The notes beneath the pieces are model-generated. The model did not search any database. It was not told the DNA's origin and worked only from the letters and a program-made list of their open reading frames with translations. Shown here one piece after another: positions 22,685 through 34,227 of a DNA stretch of 64,000 nt (the stretch's first letter is position 1; each line of letters begins with the position of its first letter). This DNA is from Aureobasidium sp. EXF-3400 (taxonomy: Eukaryota; Ascomycota; Dothideomycetes; Dothideales; Saccotheciaceae). The stretch lies in NCBI GenBank assembly GCA_024195585.1, contig SWBL01000295.1, forward strand, positions 1 through 64,000. The letters run 5' to 3'. The translations under genes were made by a program, and so were the position numbers.

Positions 22685-25600
22685 TTACTCGCCCTTGAGC
22701 TTGTCTTGCTTGACATTGAAAGCAGTTTCCAAAAGGTCTTGCTCTTCTTTCACGTGGCTGCTCTTGAGACCAGTGGCGACACTGGCGCTAGGGTTTCTTC
22801 CAGCATAAAGAACGTGTCTTCTGTTGTGGTGCTCGGTCTCGTTCAACAGAGTCTCGATACGAGGCTGTGTGAAGGTCCATGAACCTGCGTTAAGAGGCTC
22901 CTCTTGGGCCCAGACGATGTTCTTGGCGTTGGGGTAGGAGTCGAGGTTCTCCTTAAGTTGAGCCCAAGGGAAGGGGTTGAGCTGCTCAATACGAGTGATG
23001 GCAGTGTTGGTAATGCCATTCTGCTGGCGGTACTTGTGAAGAGCAGCATAGACCTGACCAGTACAGAGAATGACGCGCTCGATCTCCTCCTTAGGCTGGA
23101 TCTGGTGCTCGCCCTCGGTGTGAGCAGGGTCGGGAATGATCCACTGGAAGTGCGAGTCGCCAGTGAACTCCTCGATGGATGAGCGGGCCAGAGGGTGACG
23201 GAGAAGAGACTTTGAGAAGAAGAGAATGAGAGCTAGGAAAATGTCAGGACATGTATATGATAGAGAGTTCGGACAACTTACGCTTTCTGAACTGTCTGTT
23301 CATCTGTCTACGGAGAATGTGGAAGAGGTTAGCAGGTGTTGTGCAGTATGCGATTTGCATGTTGCAGTCCTGGTGCTGGCGGTCGAGCTTGTTGGGTGCA
23401 GGGAAGACGCGGGGATCCTAATCACGTCGTTAGAAAAGATCAAACATAATAAAGACATTTTAGTACTCACCTCGTTGCAGAGTTGCAAGAATCTCTCCAT
23501 TCTGCCGGAACTGTGCTCGGGACCCTGACCGTCGTAACCGTGAGGCATGCTCATGACGAGACCAGATCTTTGGAGCCACTTGACCTCACCAGAGGCGATG
23601 AACTGGTCAATGATACATTGTGCGTTGTTGGCGAAGTCACCGAATTGAGCCTCCCACATGACAAGGGCAGAAGGAGAGGAGAGCGAGTAACCATACTCGA
23701 AGCCAAGGACACCAAATTCGCTCAAACTCGAGTTGGAAATCACGAAGCTACCCTGGTCCTTGTTGAGGTTCTGAAGAGGAGTGTAGGTGGTCTCACTCTC
23801 CTGGTCATGGACAACGGCGTGTCTCTGGGAGAAGGTACCACGCTCAACATCCTGACCCGAAACTCTAACGTGGTGACCCTCCATACAAAGGGTACCAAAG
23901 GCAAGGGCCTCGGCAGTGCTCATATCGATGTTCTTGCCCTCGTTGACGGTCTTGGTGCGGCTGTTGAGAATACGCTTGAGGTTGCGGTGAACGTTGAAGC
24001 CATCTGGAGGAGTTCCAATCTTCTCACCAATGTGCTTGAGAGTGTCGGCCTCGACGGCGGTGGGGAGATGAGGCAGGACCTCAGTGGCAAGCTCCTTGGG
24101 ACTCTTGAATCCATTCCATGCACTGGTCAACCATTCCTTGGCGGTGGGCTGGTAGTCCTTGCTGCGGGCGAAGGACTCCTCGAGCATGCCCCAAACCCAC
24201 TTTTTGTGCTCATCAACATCATCCTTTGTAAAGGTCTTGTCCTCGATAAGCTGGTTGATGTACTTGTCCAGGGTAGGCTTCTGCTCGCTAATGCGCTTGT
24301 ACATCAGAGGCTGGGTGAATGAAGGCTGGTCAGTCTCGTTGTGACCCTGCTTGCGGTAGCAAACAATGTCGATGACAACATCCTTCTTGAACTCGGCACG
24401 CCAGTCGGCAGCGAGCTGGCAAACAAAGTTGACGGCCTCGACATCATCGCCGTTGACGTGGAAGACAGGGGCATCGATGGCCTTGGCGATATCGGAACAG
24501 TAGGGAGTAGAACGGGAGAAACGGGGGTCAGTGGTGAAACCAATCTGGTTGTTGACGACAATGTGAATGGTACCACCAGTCTGGTACGAGGGAAGAGCGT
24601 AGAAACCCATGGTTTCGTAGACAATACCCTGACCAGCAAAGGCAGCATCACCATGGAGCAAGACACCCATGGCGGAGTTGGCCTCCTTCTCGTCGCCATT
24701 GTAGTGGAGAATGGCTCTGGTCTTTCCAAGGACAACGGGGTCCTCGGCTTCCAAATGCGAAGGGTTGGCGACCAGGGACAGCTGCACACGCTTGCCAGAA
24801 GGAGTGGGGCGCTCGAAGTTCATACCAAGATGGTACTTCACGTCACCAGATCCCTCATCGGCAGGCTCAGCAGAACCGGCGAACTCACTGAAGATGGACT
24901 CGTTGGGCTTGCGAACGACGTTGGAAAGGACGTTGAGACGACCACGGTGAGGCATACCAATGACAATATCCTTGACACCATAGTCAACGCTGCGGTCGAT
25001 CAGAGCCTTCATTCCAGGAATCAAAGATTCACCACCCTCGAGACCGAAACGCTTGTCGTTGGGGTACTTTGTGGCAAGGAAGCTCTCGAAGCTAGAACTC
25101 CAGATCAGACGGTCCAGAATGCGTCTCTTTTCGTCGACAGAGTATTTGTAGGGCTGAGGAACCTCGATACGAGCACGGAGCCAGTCGCACTGCTCACGGT
25201 CAGGAATGTGGATGTATTCGATACCGTAGCTACCGCAGTAGAGACGCTCGCATGCAGCAATGATGTCCTTGAGCTTCATCTTGTTCTGACCTTCGGTGGC
25301 GAAACGGGGCAAGATACCGGGACCAAGGCTGAATTCTTGCTCCATGTCGGCCTCGGTGAAGTTGTAGTGGTCGAGGTTGAGCTCGCGAGGGTTGCTGTAG
25401 CCGAACTGGCTGGCCTCGTTACGAATACCAAGAGGATCGATCTTGGCCTTGTGGTGACCTCTGGCCTGGTAGGCGCGTACCAAGAGCTGAACCTTGAGAT
25501 GGTTGGTCAGGTCGCTGTCACCAACACCAGCAGCGGCGGTGGGAGAAAAACCAGGAGCGCCACCTTCAGGAGCGGGGACAATGGTGGGTGGAGGTTGGAA

Positions 25601-25989
25601 AGCCTGAGAGATGGGCATGTCGCCCTTCTCCATGTTGCGGAAGTAGACCTGCCATGAGACGTGGACGGACTTGGGGTCGCGCTTCCACTCCATGTACATC
25701 TCGTCGATGTAGTTGGCAGTGTTTCCCTGGAGGAACGAGTCGTTGGGGTCCTGTGGGCATGGGAGTCAGTGGACTGAAGGACGGTTCAGAAAGCGGACAA
25801 GCATACAACGCCCTTGTTGGTGTCCTCAGCAGCGACAGCATAGCTGCGGAACTGGCTGACAGCAAGGTCTCTCCTTGTCTGGGTCAGAGCAACAACAGGT
25901 CTGCTGCTTCTAGCAATGGTGGAGAAGCTGGTGCGGCTCCCAGCAGTAGCCAGGCGCTTGCCGCACTGTGAAAAAGATGCTCTCAACAT
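22685..25989 (-). CDS. KGD1: 2-oxoglutarate dehydrogenase E1 component, mitochondrial
   Basis: Thiamine-diphosphate-dependent decarboxylase of the 2-oxoglutarate dehydrogenase complex (TCA cycle, mitochondrial matrix). Exons (minus) are 25807-25989, 23471-25750, 23282-23417 and 22685-23232 (1048 aa); introns are 56, 53 and 49 nt. The N-terminus ([19 protein letters not shown]) is a presequence. Then come [34 protein letters not shown] (active-site His region), [16 protein letters not shown] and [13 protein letters not shown] (cofactor binding), [31 protein letters not shown], and the C-terminal [20 protein letters not shown]. Splice junctions restore all conserved blocks and the length is normal. 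An 82-bp internal piece of exon 2 (24837-24918) recurs at 63116-63197. Confidence 0.97.
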
Positions 25990-26329
25990 GATGAGCGCTC
26001 GCCAATAGGGAATTTGGAGTGCGAGTAGAAGCTACGCTTCATAGGGCGATGGTTGGAGGTAGGCAGAGGAAACGGAAGTTGCGAAAGGCAAGTCCCGTTT
26101 CTATCCGTCGTCCCCTCGGCTTCCCGCAAGCAGGTGCAGCTCTTTCACCCAAACAACTTTTTCGGGCCGCGACGCCAGCGAGCGTCATCCGAAGCTGCCC
26201 TTGCACTTGGCGTGCCCGTCCGACAGAGTCTCACCCTCCTCACACATGAGAATATAGCTATCGCCAACATCACTATTCCATCAACCAGCATCTTTACTGC
26301 CATCGCATTCTTTTCTTACGACAGCAAAG
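25990..26329. other. Divergent promoter region between KGD1 and the HTH gene
   Basis: 340 bp serving both genes head to head. No recognisable regulatory element beyond general fungal leader composition. Confidence 0.45.
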
Positions 26330-27031
26330 ATGCCTCTATCTGAAAAGGAGCTCACGCTTGTTGAAGCCATGTTCATGAATAATCATGACGTGAAATCCGT
26401 CCTCCAAGTCCTGCCCCATGCCGTCATCTCGACTCTGTACAGACAGAAGAAGAACTTTGACACCTTTGGCTCCATACACAAGCCATCAACCACAAAGAAG
26501 AGAAGATTAAGAAAGCCGCTTGTAGCTGACACTGAACCCGATGCCAATCCAGCCGAATCTGAGAGCCCTCGGCCCAAGAATCCTCTGTCAGAAACCGATC
26601 GCACTGTAGAAATGCTTTTCACCCAAGGTTGTTCCGTCCGTGTTGTGCAAACCTGGTTCCCAAACAGACCCAAGAGCAGCCTTTATCGAATGCAAAAGAA
26701 TTTTATAACCTTTGGCACCGTCAGAAAGCCAGAAACCATGCACAAAAAGAAGGGAAGACCGTCAGCTGTCACGTCCGAGATGAAAGAATGGTTGGTTGAG
26801 CTAGTCAAAGACGGTAAAGAGATGTGGCAGAGAGACCTTGCGTACGAGCTGTTCACAAAGTTTGGTGTCTTTGTATCTGCCTCCACTGTTTCACGTCTTC
26901 TCAAGGAGCAGAAAGTAGTCAAAACGCTGGGACCTGTAGAGAGTGCGGATACAGGCATGGCACCAGAAGAGGATTCGGATACACTGATTATTGAAGACCA
27001 AAATCTGGACCCTCTTCTCCAATGGACCTGA
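26330..27031 (+). CDS. Small protein with duplicated helix-turn-helix units and a Tc1/mariner-like winged HTH
   Basis: Single exon, 233 aa, ATG at 26330. Two homologous units are visible: residues about 3-60 (LSEKELTLVEAMFMNNHDV..LYRQKKNFDTFGSIHKP) and 87-145 (LSETDRTVEMLFTQGCSV..LYRMQKNFITFGTVRKP). Each looks like a homeodomain-type HTH. A third module after GRPSAVTSEMKEWLVELVKD resembles the second HTH of Tc1-type transposases (LAYELFTKFGVFVSASTVSR, then LLKEQKVVKT). No DDE catalytic domain follows: the frame ends in an acidic tail. I infer DNA binding. It may be a domesticated transposase N-terminus or an independent fungal HTH family. It ends 49 bp from the convergent alcohol dehydrogenase. 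Confidence 0.75.
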   Translation: MPLSEKELTLVEAMFMNNHDVKSVLQVLPHAVISTLYRQKKNFDTFGSIHKPSTTKKRRLRKPLVADTEPDANPAESESPRPKNPLSETDRTVEMLFTQGCSVRVVQTWFPNRPKSSLYRMQKNFITFGTVRKPETMHKKKGRPSAVTSEMKEWLVELVKDGKEMWQRDLAYELFTKFGVFVSASTVSRLLKEQKVVKTLGPVESADTGMAPEEDSDTLIIEDQNLDPLLQWT

Positions 27032-27080
27032 CAGATCCTACACTGTCCTTCCAAGAACATGGCCAATACAACATCGGGTC

Positions 27081-28295
27081 TCAGGACCAGGTGATGATAG
27101 GCTTCACTGTCTCGCCCGTGTGCATCTCATGGATGCCTCTCTCGAAATCCTCTGCAGGCATGAGCTTGACAAGCCTGTCAAATGGGAACTTGCCTTCCCG
27201 GTACCAACTAATCATCTTCGGGATGAAATCTGAAGATATGCTGTTGCCTTCAATCGCTCCCATATACGCCTTACCGCTGTTCATGAAGAGGAAAGCTGGT
27301 AGCTCAACCTGAAAGTCTGGTGGTGTTGATCCAACCTGAATAATCTTCCCGCCCTTTCTTGTCATTTCGATGGCAGCTTTTACGAGGACGGGAACGCCAG
27401 TCGTGTCGATGGTGATCGCAGGTCCAGCACCTTCGCAGAGTTCCTGCACTGCTTCAGTCACCGTCTTGCCGTCTGGGAGTTTTGATGTGTCGATCGCGTG
27501 CGTAGCGCCCAAAGACTTGGCCGTTTCCATACGGCTATCCACACGATCAATTCCGATAATGGTTCTGCAGCCAGAGATCTTTGCTGCCATGATTGCACTC
27601 AGGCCTACACCTCCCAAGCCAAGTACGACAATAGAGTCTTTGGGTGTAGCCTTTGCGACATTGACTACAGTGCCAGCTCCAGTTTGAAATCCGCAACCCA
27701 AGGGTGCAAAAGTCTGCAATTCCTCCTTGCTGCTAACAAGGCTGGTCACATTGACAACGCTGTTCTGCTTCGCCACGCTATAGCGAGCAAAGCTGGATTG
27801 CCCGAAGAATTTACCAGCTATATCACCGGCATTCTCGGCGCCAGCAGACGTGAAACTGGCCTTGTTGCCGAAGTTTAGCGGCATGCTTTCGTAACATAAT
27901 GACGGAAGGCCGCATTTGCAGGACTCGCATTCACCGCACCAGTCGAACGACAATAGCACGGCATCTCCTGGTTTTGCGACTTGAACTTTTGAGCCGACAG
28001 CTTTGACATAACCCGAACCTATGGTGCTGTGTCAACATCGCTATGCTTGTTGCAATTTAAGGTTGTTCTTACCTTCATGCCCAAGGACGCGAGGATAGTA
28101 GAAGAGTTCTGGATTGCCACTTCCTGAACCACACATGATATCTGTATGACAGATACCACTCGCTACAAGTTCCACAAGCAGCTCGTCTTCTTTAATCTCT
28201 TTCGTCGTGACTTCCTCGATCTTCCATCCCTTATTCGCTAGCGTATCGCGAGCCACTATGGCCTTGCCAGTCCATGTCTTTTGTTCTCCACTCAT
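27081..28295 (-). CDS. Zinc-dependent alcohol dehydrogenase (MDR superfamily, aryl-alcohol/class III-like)
   Basis: NAD(P)-dependent medium-chain dehydrogenase. Exons (minus) are 28073-28295 and 27081-28018 (386 aa), with a 54-nt intron joining LGHEG to SGYVKAVGSKV. Catalytic zinc ligands are visible in ASGICHTDIMCGSG (Cys) and PRVLGHEG (His-Glu). The structural-zinc loop is WCGECESCKCGLPSLCYE (four Cys). The Rossmann motif is VVLGLGGVGLSAI. The arrangement resembles fungal aryl- or benzyl-alcohol dehydrogenases; substrate is not predictable. Confidence 0.9.
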
Positions 28296-28924
28296 TGTGT
28301 ACTCTTTCGTGATTCAGGTCTTGTCGAGACTTTGAAGAGAGAAATACTGTTAAGAGCACACAGGAGACGTCATATTTGATTTGCCAGCTTTGATAGACCC
28401 ACCTGATGGTCCCGAACAGGCTATCGCAACAGATGCGGGGCACTAACTTGGAGTTCGGGATCTGCTTACGGCTCGTCATGTCGGTACAAAAAGAAGATCG
28501 AGTTTCTAATCGTTCTTGCTGGCTCCACTCATGTGGTATGCCATGTTGAGGATGCTGTTATTCTCGCGTGCCCCATCACACACTTCGCTCGATACCATTT
28601 ACTCAAACAATGTGCAATTTAGCAATAGCTTTACATTTTCACAGAATCGCGAGGGATCATGATGAAGCACGTATTCAACCCCAGAGCGATGTGGGGTCAT
28701 TCTGCGAATTAGCAACACGATGTGGATCAGATGCTATCGTTGACAACAGATGCCAACGCTCGTCACCTTCCACCAGGTAGACACACCCCATGCTTGATAC
28801 GCACATACGATCGACAGGAACAAAGCGCCGATCAAAAAGGATTTGAAATGCTCAACCTCTAACTTATTTGCTTGTCACATATTTTTCGATTCTTTCTCGA
28901 GATCATCACCAACAACAACATGAC
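28296..28924. other. Intergenic region upstream of the alcohol dehydrogenase
   Basis: About 630 bp containing the dehydrogenase promoter and the 3' flank of the minus-strand Ybp1-like gene. No supported gene. Confidence 0.45.
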
Positions 28925-30952
28925 CTATGCGTGAACCTGATTCAAACGGGCAACACCAGCCGTGACCTTCTCCAAAGTCATATCAAGCAAACCAAGTTCA
29001 GCCATGTGGACATCATCATCACCTGTCTCCTCCCAAACACTAGCCAAATCACCACTTGCCTTGCCCTTCTTGAATCGAGTCGATGCGGCTCTCAGAGGCT
29101 GCAAGAACGATCCTGCCACATCATTGTTGGAATGCAAGTCGCCGATAGCCAAAGGCTCGTGGAGATGCTGCGCAGATAAGAGCAGGTAATAGAAGTTGAG
29201 TGATGCCAGGTAAAAGTGCAAGCTCTGCTGGAAGACGAGCCATGATTCAGTGATGCTTTTTGTTGTAAGGTCATGGGTCAGATCAGGGAACAGGTACGGA
29301 GCTAGGCTGTCCAATGCTACTGGTGTTGCAAAGACAGAACCATCATCTCTAGCGTCCTGGACCGATTCTTGCTGCGATGAAATAGGAGTGGGAGGATTGG
29401 CTTCAATGGTCTCGCCCTTGACCCAGCTGATCGCCGCAACCTTGAGATTGTCGAAGGGACAATGTTCAAGTGTGTCCCTAATGAAGGCAAGTCTTTCGAC
29501 ATCGGAAGGATTTGATCGCAAGACGGTGGATGCCAGATAGAATGCATGGTAGCGAATGCTGGGAGAAGGAGAATTTGAAGAGATCAGAGAGAGATACTGG
29601 AGGTACTGGTTGAACTCTTCACCGTCTGCAGGCTCACCAATACGGTCCTCCTCGACCGCAAGTATGGCAAGAGCCAAGACGGCATCGAGTACAGCTTCGG
29701 GTTCTGTACCAATAGTTGTTCCCATGTCAGAAGAGTTTGCGACGTAGCTGCGAAGGATTTTTTGATGTTCGGGGAAGATGCTGAACATGTCCTTGGGCTT
29801 TGGTGTAGAGTATAGAACGGTGGCTACGTTTGCAGCAACAAACATGAAGAGTGAGCCCACCTTTGACAACGGAATGTCGGTTGCAGTCTTGGGGAACTCA
29901 TCTTCGTCGTCGGGGACAAGAGACGAGCCTGGATTGGCACCCTCCATGGCAGGTAGAAGATCCTTTCTCTCCATACCAAGATCGCGAGCCAAGGCAACCA
30001 AGCCACCGACAGCAGTCAAGCGAGCTGCAAGGTCTTCATCCGAGACGAACTTGTCAGTCATTGAAGGCTTGCCAGGGACGGTGCGTTCAGGATGTAGCTT
30101 TTCTTGCAAGCGGCTACACCAGGTCAGGCCGGGCGCATCGCTGTCTGAGGTCAAGGAGAGCATGTAGTCCTCGAAGATGTGGGTGATGAAAGATTGAAAG
30201 AGGCGCTTTTGTATATCGGCCTCACTTGCTGACGGCAAATTTGCGACTGTGTCAGATTCCGGGTCAGGTGCAGAAGCTTGAACGTTCGGGCTCAGGACCT
30301 GGGTACTGCTTTTACGAGGGGGGAGATTGGGACGCTTGGTTCCAGAAACATTCTTTACAAACTGGACAATAGCTGATATCAACTCCTCCTTGTGGTTTGC
30401 TGCATTGTTGAAAGACACCAGAATAGCTTGGAGTGATGTTGACAAGAAGCGACTGGGATATTGTGTCTTTATGCGAGTGTGCAAGATCGACAGCATCGAC
30501 AACAAGCTGGTGAACTGCAGCACAGGGAGGGGCAAAGGTGCAGGGGTCTCAACTGCCTGAGTCGTCTTGCCGTCATTGCCTTCAACAGGCGCAGTCTTGG
30601 CGGGATGGTAAGCTGGGTTTGTTTCTTCACCAGCGATGGGCTCATCATCATCCGTGTCTGGCTCCAGACCCTGGAAGTCGATCAGGCGCAGTGATTCTGT
30701 AACCTTCAGAATGACTTCACGAGGATTTCCTAAACGCGCAATGTCCTCAAGGCACTCGTTCGAGTTTGGCAGGAGCGGTACAAGCATATGGACAAGATCC
30801 CAGCCGATGTTAGTGGTCAACTTGGTGTCTTGGAGCACTTGATGAAGTGTTGGGAGAGCTTCCGGATTGAGGTTGTATTCGATGATGGTAAGATAGCTGA
30901 GGTAGTCGGTAGCGGGAGGCAAAGCCTCGATCAGAGGATTCTTTTCGGCCAT
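28925..30952 (-). CDS. YAP1-binding protein-like (Ybp1/Ybp2, DUF1760)
   Basis: Single exon, 675 aa, start MAEKNPLIEALPPATDYLSY at 30952. The protein is a helical, ARM-like repeat protein with a DTDDDEPIAGEE acidic loop near residue 100 and a C-terminus ending LNQVHA. Segments such as TNIGWDLVHMLVPLLPNSNE, then LNRNP-like RLGNPREVILKVTESL, and FLSTSLQAILVSFNN match fungal proteins annotated as YAP-binding/alkali-sensitivity-related (DUF1760). In yeast, Ybp1 helps the peroxidase Hyr1 oxidise the transcription factor Yap1, and Ybp2 acts at kinetochores; which role applies here is unknown. Plant ARF4/animal glomulin share the fold, so that is the alternative label. Confidence 0.8.
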   Translation of the reverse strand: MAEKNPLIEALPPATDYLSYLTIIEYNLNPEALPTLHQVLQDTKLTTNIGWDLVHMLVPLLPNSNECLEDIARLGNPREVILKVTESLRLIDFQGLEPDTDDDEPIAGEETNPAYHPAKTAPVEGNDGKTTQAVETPAPLPLPVLQFTSLLSMLSILHTRIKTQYPSRFLSTSLQAILVSFNNAANHKEELISAIVQFVKNVSGTKRPNLPPRKSSTQVLSPNVQASAPDPESDTVANLPSASEADIQKRLFQSFITHIFEDYMLSLTSDSDAPGLTWCSRLQEKLHPERTVPGKPSMTDKFVSDEDLAARLTAVGGLVALARDLGMERKDLLPAMEGANPGSSLVPDDEDEFPKTATDIPLSKVGSLFMFVAANVATVLYSTPKPKDMFSIFPEHQKILRSYVANSSDMGTTIGTEPEAVLDAVLALAILAVEEDRIGEPADGEEFNQYLQYLSLISSNSPSPSIRYHAFYLASTVLRSNPSDVERLAFIRDTLEHCPFDNLKVAAISWVKGETIEANPPTPISSQQESVQDARDDGSVFATPVALDSLAPYLFPDLTHDLTTKSITESWLVFQQSLHFYLASLNFYYLLLSAQHLHEPLAIGDLHSNNDVAGSFLQPLRAASTRFKKGKASGDLASVWEETGDDDVHMAELGLLDMTLEKVTAGVARLNQVHA

Positions 30953-32356
30953 AGCTATATGCAACTTGAGTGAGAGTCGACACAAAGCAGAAGATGCAGT
31001 CAAAAGAGAGCTGCCAAAGCTCAAGGTGGAAGTAGTGAATATGGTGGAGTTGAAACTTGGCGTCGTGGCAGATGCTTGTTGTCATGCAATCTAGGAAATG
31101 ATCAGCGTTCACGCGTGCGCCGTGCTCGCTGAAGCCAATGCCGAAACGTGAAAAGGTTATTCTCGAAACCTTGACTGCTTCAGCGTTACAGTTGTTATAA
31201 CAGACTGACCGTGGCAGATTTAGTCGGAAAGGATGCACACCGCTCCTCCGATTGGATGAGAAGCCTAATGATAGAATGCCGAGTATCTGCTCTTTGCGTG
31301 TCGATCTCTGAACCACAGAGTTGTGTGCATTTTTTGCCTCAATTACTATACATTGTTGTGAAGAAGAGATGAGCATTCAGGTTTTGGAGAGAGGATTTGT
31401 ACACTGTCTTCCTAGGGCGGATTCATCGAATCACTCCAAGGTCGAAGCACCTACCATAAATAAAGATATTTGGTGTGTTTCAGAGCCAAGGTGATTATGG
31501 ACCAGGTCATTCGACACATGCAACTCGACAACTTGACGCATCATGGTTTGAACCCTCGGTGGTAATAAGATAGAAATCCTGATCACTACAATACTTGTTC
31601 ACAAAAACATAGCAATCCAGTTGGTTACTCGTGAAGATGCCGAATGACGTTCAATCAGTGTGATGAGGCTGGAAAGAGGCTGGGACCAAAAGGCGATGAC
31701 AACAATATGAGGGCATGAGAGACAGGTTTGAGTCACACGTCTTCGCGTGTCCGAACGAGGCCGAACAAATGGGCCATGTCGGATATGGTCGCAGCGAAAG
31801 GCTCGGGTAGATGGTAGATTGATAAGTTGAGATTCTCGATGATCCGATGAAATGCTATGATTGGCCCCGTCGCCCGAGAAACGGCTTCAAGGTGCGCGAT
31901 CTCGGACACGCGATGCGAAACGCGTCAACAAAGCAGGTAGGGAAACACCCATCTCAATGAGTCGAACGGAAGAAATTGTTATAGATTTCGTGCTATGATA
32001 ACGAAGCAAGACTGCGCGAGCATACAGAATGTACACAGATGGACTTTAGCCACTATACAACCAGGCTTCTCGATTGATAGGCCGTGTCTTGAATTGAGCA
32101 GAATTCAATAATGACAAAATCAATGAAGCCGATCTGGACGCATTGCGATGACGCGGGGTCTGGTGTCACGTTCTCTTGGCAATCGAAGCGGACCTGCAGC
32201 TTAACGCGTATGGACTTGTGGATTTCTATTTAATCAGAACGCGTCTCGTCTTCTTCCCATCTACATACCAACATACATCAAGCATCTTCTCTTCGACGCA
32301 GCATCAATTGATCTGCTTATTCGTCCAGTTGCTTCTCTATACACATATACATCATC
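30953..32356. other. Long intergenic region; RNR2 promoter with MCB boxes
   Basis: 1.4 kb between the divergently transcribed Ybp1-like and RNR2 genes. No coding sequence supported. ACGCGT boxes occur at 31111-31116 (near the Ybp1-like start), 31920-31925, 32204-32209 and 32239-32244. The last 100 bases are C/T/A-rich 5' leader. Confidence 0.6.
32204..32244 (+). promoter_or_regulatory. Pair of MCB boxes (ACGCGT) in the RNR2 promoter
   Basis: Two perfect ACGCGT sites at 32204-32209 and 32239-32244, 113-153 bp before the RNR2 ATG, with another at 31920-31925. ACGCGT is the MluI cell-cycle box bound by MBF (Mbp1-Swi6, Res-Cdc10), which drives S-phase genes including ribonucleotide reductase in yeasts. 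Site identity is seen directly; use in this species is inferred. Confidence 0.75.
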
Positions 32357-33730
32357 ATGTCCGCGCCACTGATCACTCCTTCAAAGAAGGTGAGAATTCT
32401 CTTTGTCCTCGAAAACACCTGAGCCAATTTGCTAACGCGTCTCTGCAGGCCGCCGAGGCTCTCGAGAACTTCAACATGGAGTCACCTATGAAGCAACCCG
32501 TCTTCACCTCCGCATCAGAAGAGAAGGAGAACATCATTTCCGACGAGGTCGCTGTCCCCGTCAAGGGCATCCCCATGCCTGAGGACCTTCCTGAGCCCGA
32601 GGAAGCAAAGCCCAGTGTTGCTCCTGGTCTCAAGGGTGATGAGGTGAACGAGCCCATCTTGCAAGAGAACCCCAACAGATTCGTCCTCTTCCCTATCAAG
32701 TACCACGAGGTAAGTTTTGAATCATTGACGCGTACGCGACGCGTCTCATCCTATATAGCATGCATACTAATCAGTCATATAGATCTGGAACATGTACAAG
32801 AAGGCAGAAGCCTCTTTCTGGACCGCAGAGGAGATTGATCTTTCCAAGGACCTTCACGACTGGAACAGACGCCTCAACGACGACGAGCGTTTCTTCATCT
32901 CTCACGTCCTTGCCTTCTTCGCTGCCTCTGATGGTATCGTCAATGAGAACCTCGTCGAGCGCTTCAGCTCTGAGGTCCAGATCCCCGAGGCCAGATGTTT
33001 CTACGGCTTCCAGATCATGATGGAGAACATCCACTCCGAGACCTACTCATTGCTCATCGACACATACATTAGCGAACCCAAGCAACGTACCTACCTCTTC
33101 AACGCCATTGAGAACATTCCTTGCATCAAGAGAAAGGCCGACTGGGCCCTCAAGTGGATTTGCGACAAGGACTCAACCTTTGGCTGCCGCTTGATCGCCT
33201 TTGCCGCCGTCGAGGGTATCTTCTTCTCGGGTTCCTTCGCATCCATCTTCTGGCTCAAGAAGCGTGGTCTCATGCCTGGTCTTACCTTCTCCAACGAGCT
33301 CATCTCGCGTGACGAGGGTATGCACACCGACTTTGCCTGCCTGCTCCACTCGCACCTCAAGAACAAGCCTTCTGCTGCCCTCGTCCGTGAGATCATCACC
33401 GAGGCCGTCGCCATTGAGCAAGAATTCTTGTCAGATGCCCTTCCCTGTGCCCTCCTCGGCATGAACGCAAAGCTCATGTGCCAATACATTGAGTTTGTCG
33501 CCGACCGTCTTCTCCTCGCCCTCGGCGAACCCAAGATTTACCACGCCACCAACCCCTTCGATTTCATGGAAAACATCTCGCTGGCTGGCAAGACCAACTT
33601 CTTTGAGAAGAGAGTTGGTGATTACCAGAAGGCCGGTGTTATGAACAGCACAAAGAAGGAGGAGAGCAAGACTACCGATGGTCAGGCTGCCACTGTCAGT
33701 GGTGACTTTGCCTTTGACGAGGACTTCTAG
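32357..33730 (+). CDS. RNR2: Ribonucleotide reductase small (R2) subunit
   Basis: Provides the diiron-tyrosyl radical for dNTP synthesis. Exons are 32357-32389, 32449-32709 and 32783-33730 (413 aa). Introns are 59 nt (branch GCTAACG) and 73 nt (branch TACTAAT). Class Ia R2 features: [20 protein letters not shown], the iron-ligand helix [16 protein letters not shown] (His and Glu ligands; the Tyr after HSET is the radical site), and [16 protein letters not shown] (Glu and His ligands). The C-terminus GDFAFDEDF is the tail that docks on the large subunit. Both introns carry ACGCGT boxes (32435-32440; 32728-32733 and 32739-32744) besides those in the promoter. Confidence 0.97.
32435..32744 (+). 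promoter_or_regulatory. Intronic MCB boxes in RNR2
   Basis: ACGCGT at 32435-32440 in intron 1, overlapping its branch-site region, and at 32728-32733 and 32739-32744 in intron 2. With the promoter sites this makes six copies in about 0.8 kb. Functional relevance is inference. Confidence 0.5.
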
Positions 33731-34227
33731 TCTGGGCATCAAAGTATCAGAATCATTTCGTGGGCAGGAGTTATTCATGGTTATTGCAGCGGCTGCATAA
33801 TGTGGCGTTTTTGGGTAATATGGGCATATCCCTGGGATGAGTTTTTTGGGTTGGCTAGGGTAAAGGCTCTGTTCGACTCAATCTGTCAAAGAGGCGACGA
33901 CCGACTGGATTGGTCGCGTGGCAGAAAAGATGGCTAGTTATGTAGTATAGTAAATCAAATCGAATTCACATGACAATATAAACTCCTGCCTCAGCGATAG
34001 TCAAGCTCCGTACAGGATACGCAAGCACTGGCCAAGAATAGCATGACGTAGGGAGGTGCGGATTGGAGCGGGCGGACGCTGAGCGTTGTCAACCAAGATG
34101 GGCGCTGCGGATGTTTAGCTATGGACGGCGACACGCAGCCAACCTTCTGCGCCATGACAATGACCTCTTCAACAACACTACAGCATAAGCTATCGGCACT
34201 CGCTATCCATACCTATCAATATCGCAT
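33731..34227. other. Intergenic region between RNR2 and the WD40 gene
   Basis: About 500 bp: 3' flank of RNR2 and promoter of the WD40 gene. No supported gene. Confidence 0.45.

Noticed and set aside
23483..25657. Two long plus-strand open frames (279 and 438 codons) opposite KGD1
   Set aside because: They lie exactly antisense to a highly conserved coding exon with strong codon bias, have no domain features, and are expected shadows of KGD1.
26330..27031. Active Tc1/mariner transposon
   Set aside because: No DDE domain, no terminal inverted repeats or TA duplications seen around the gene.
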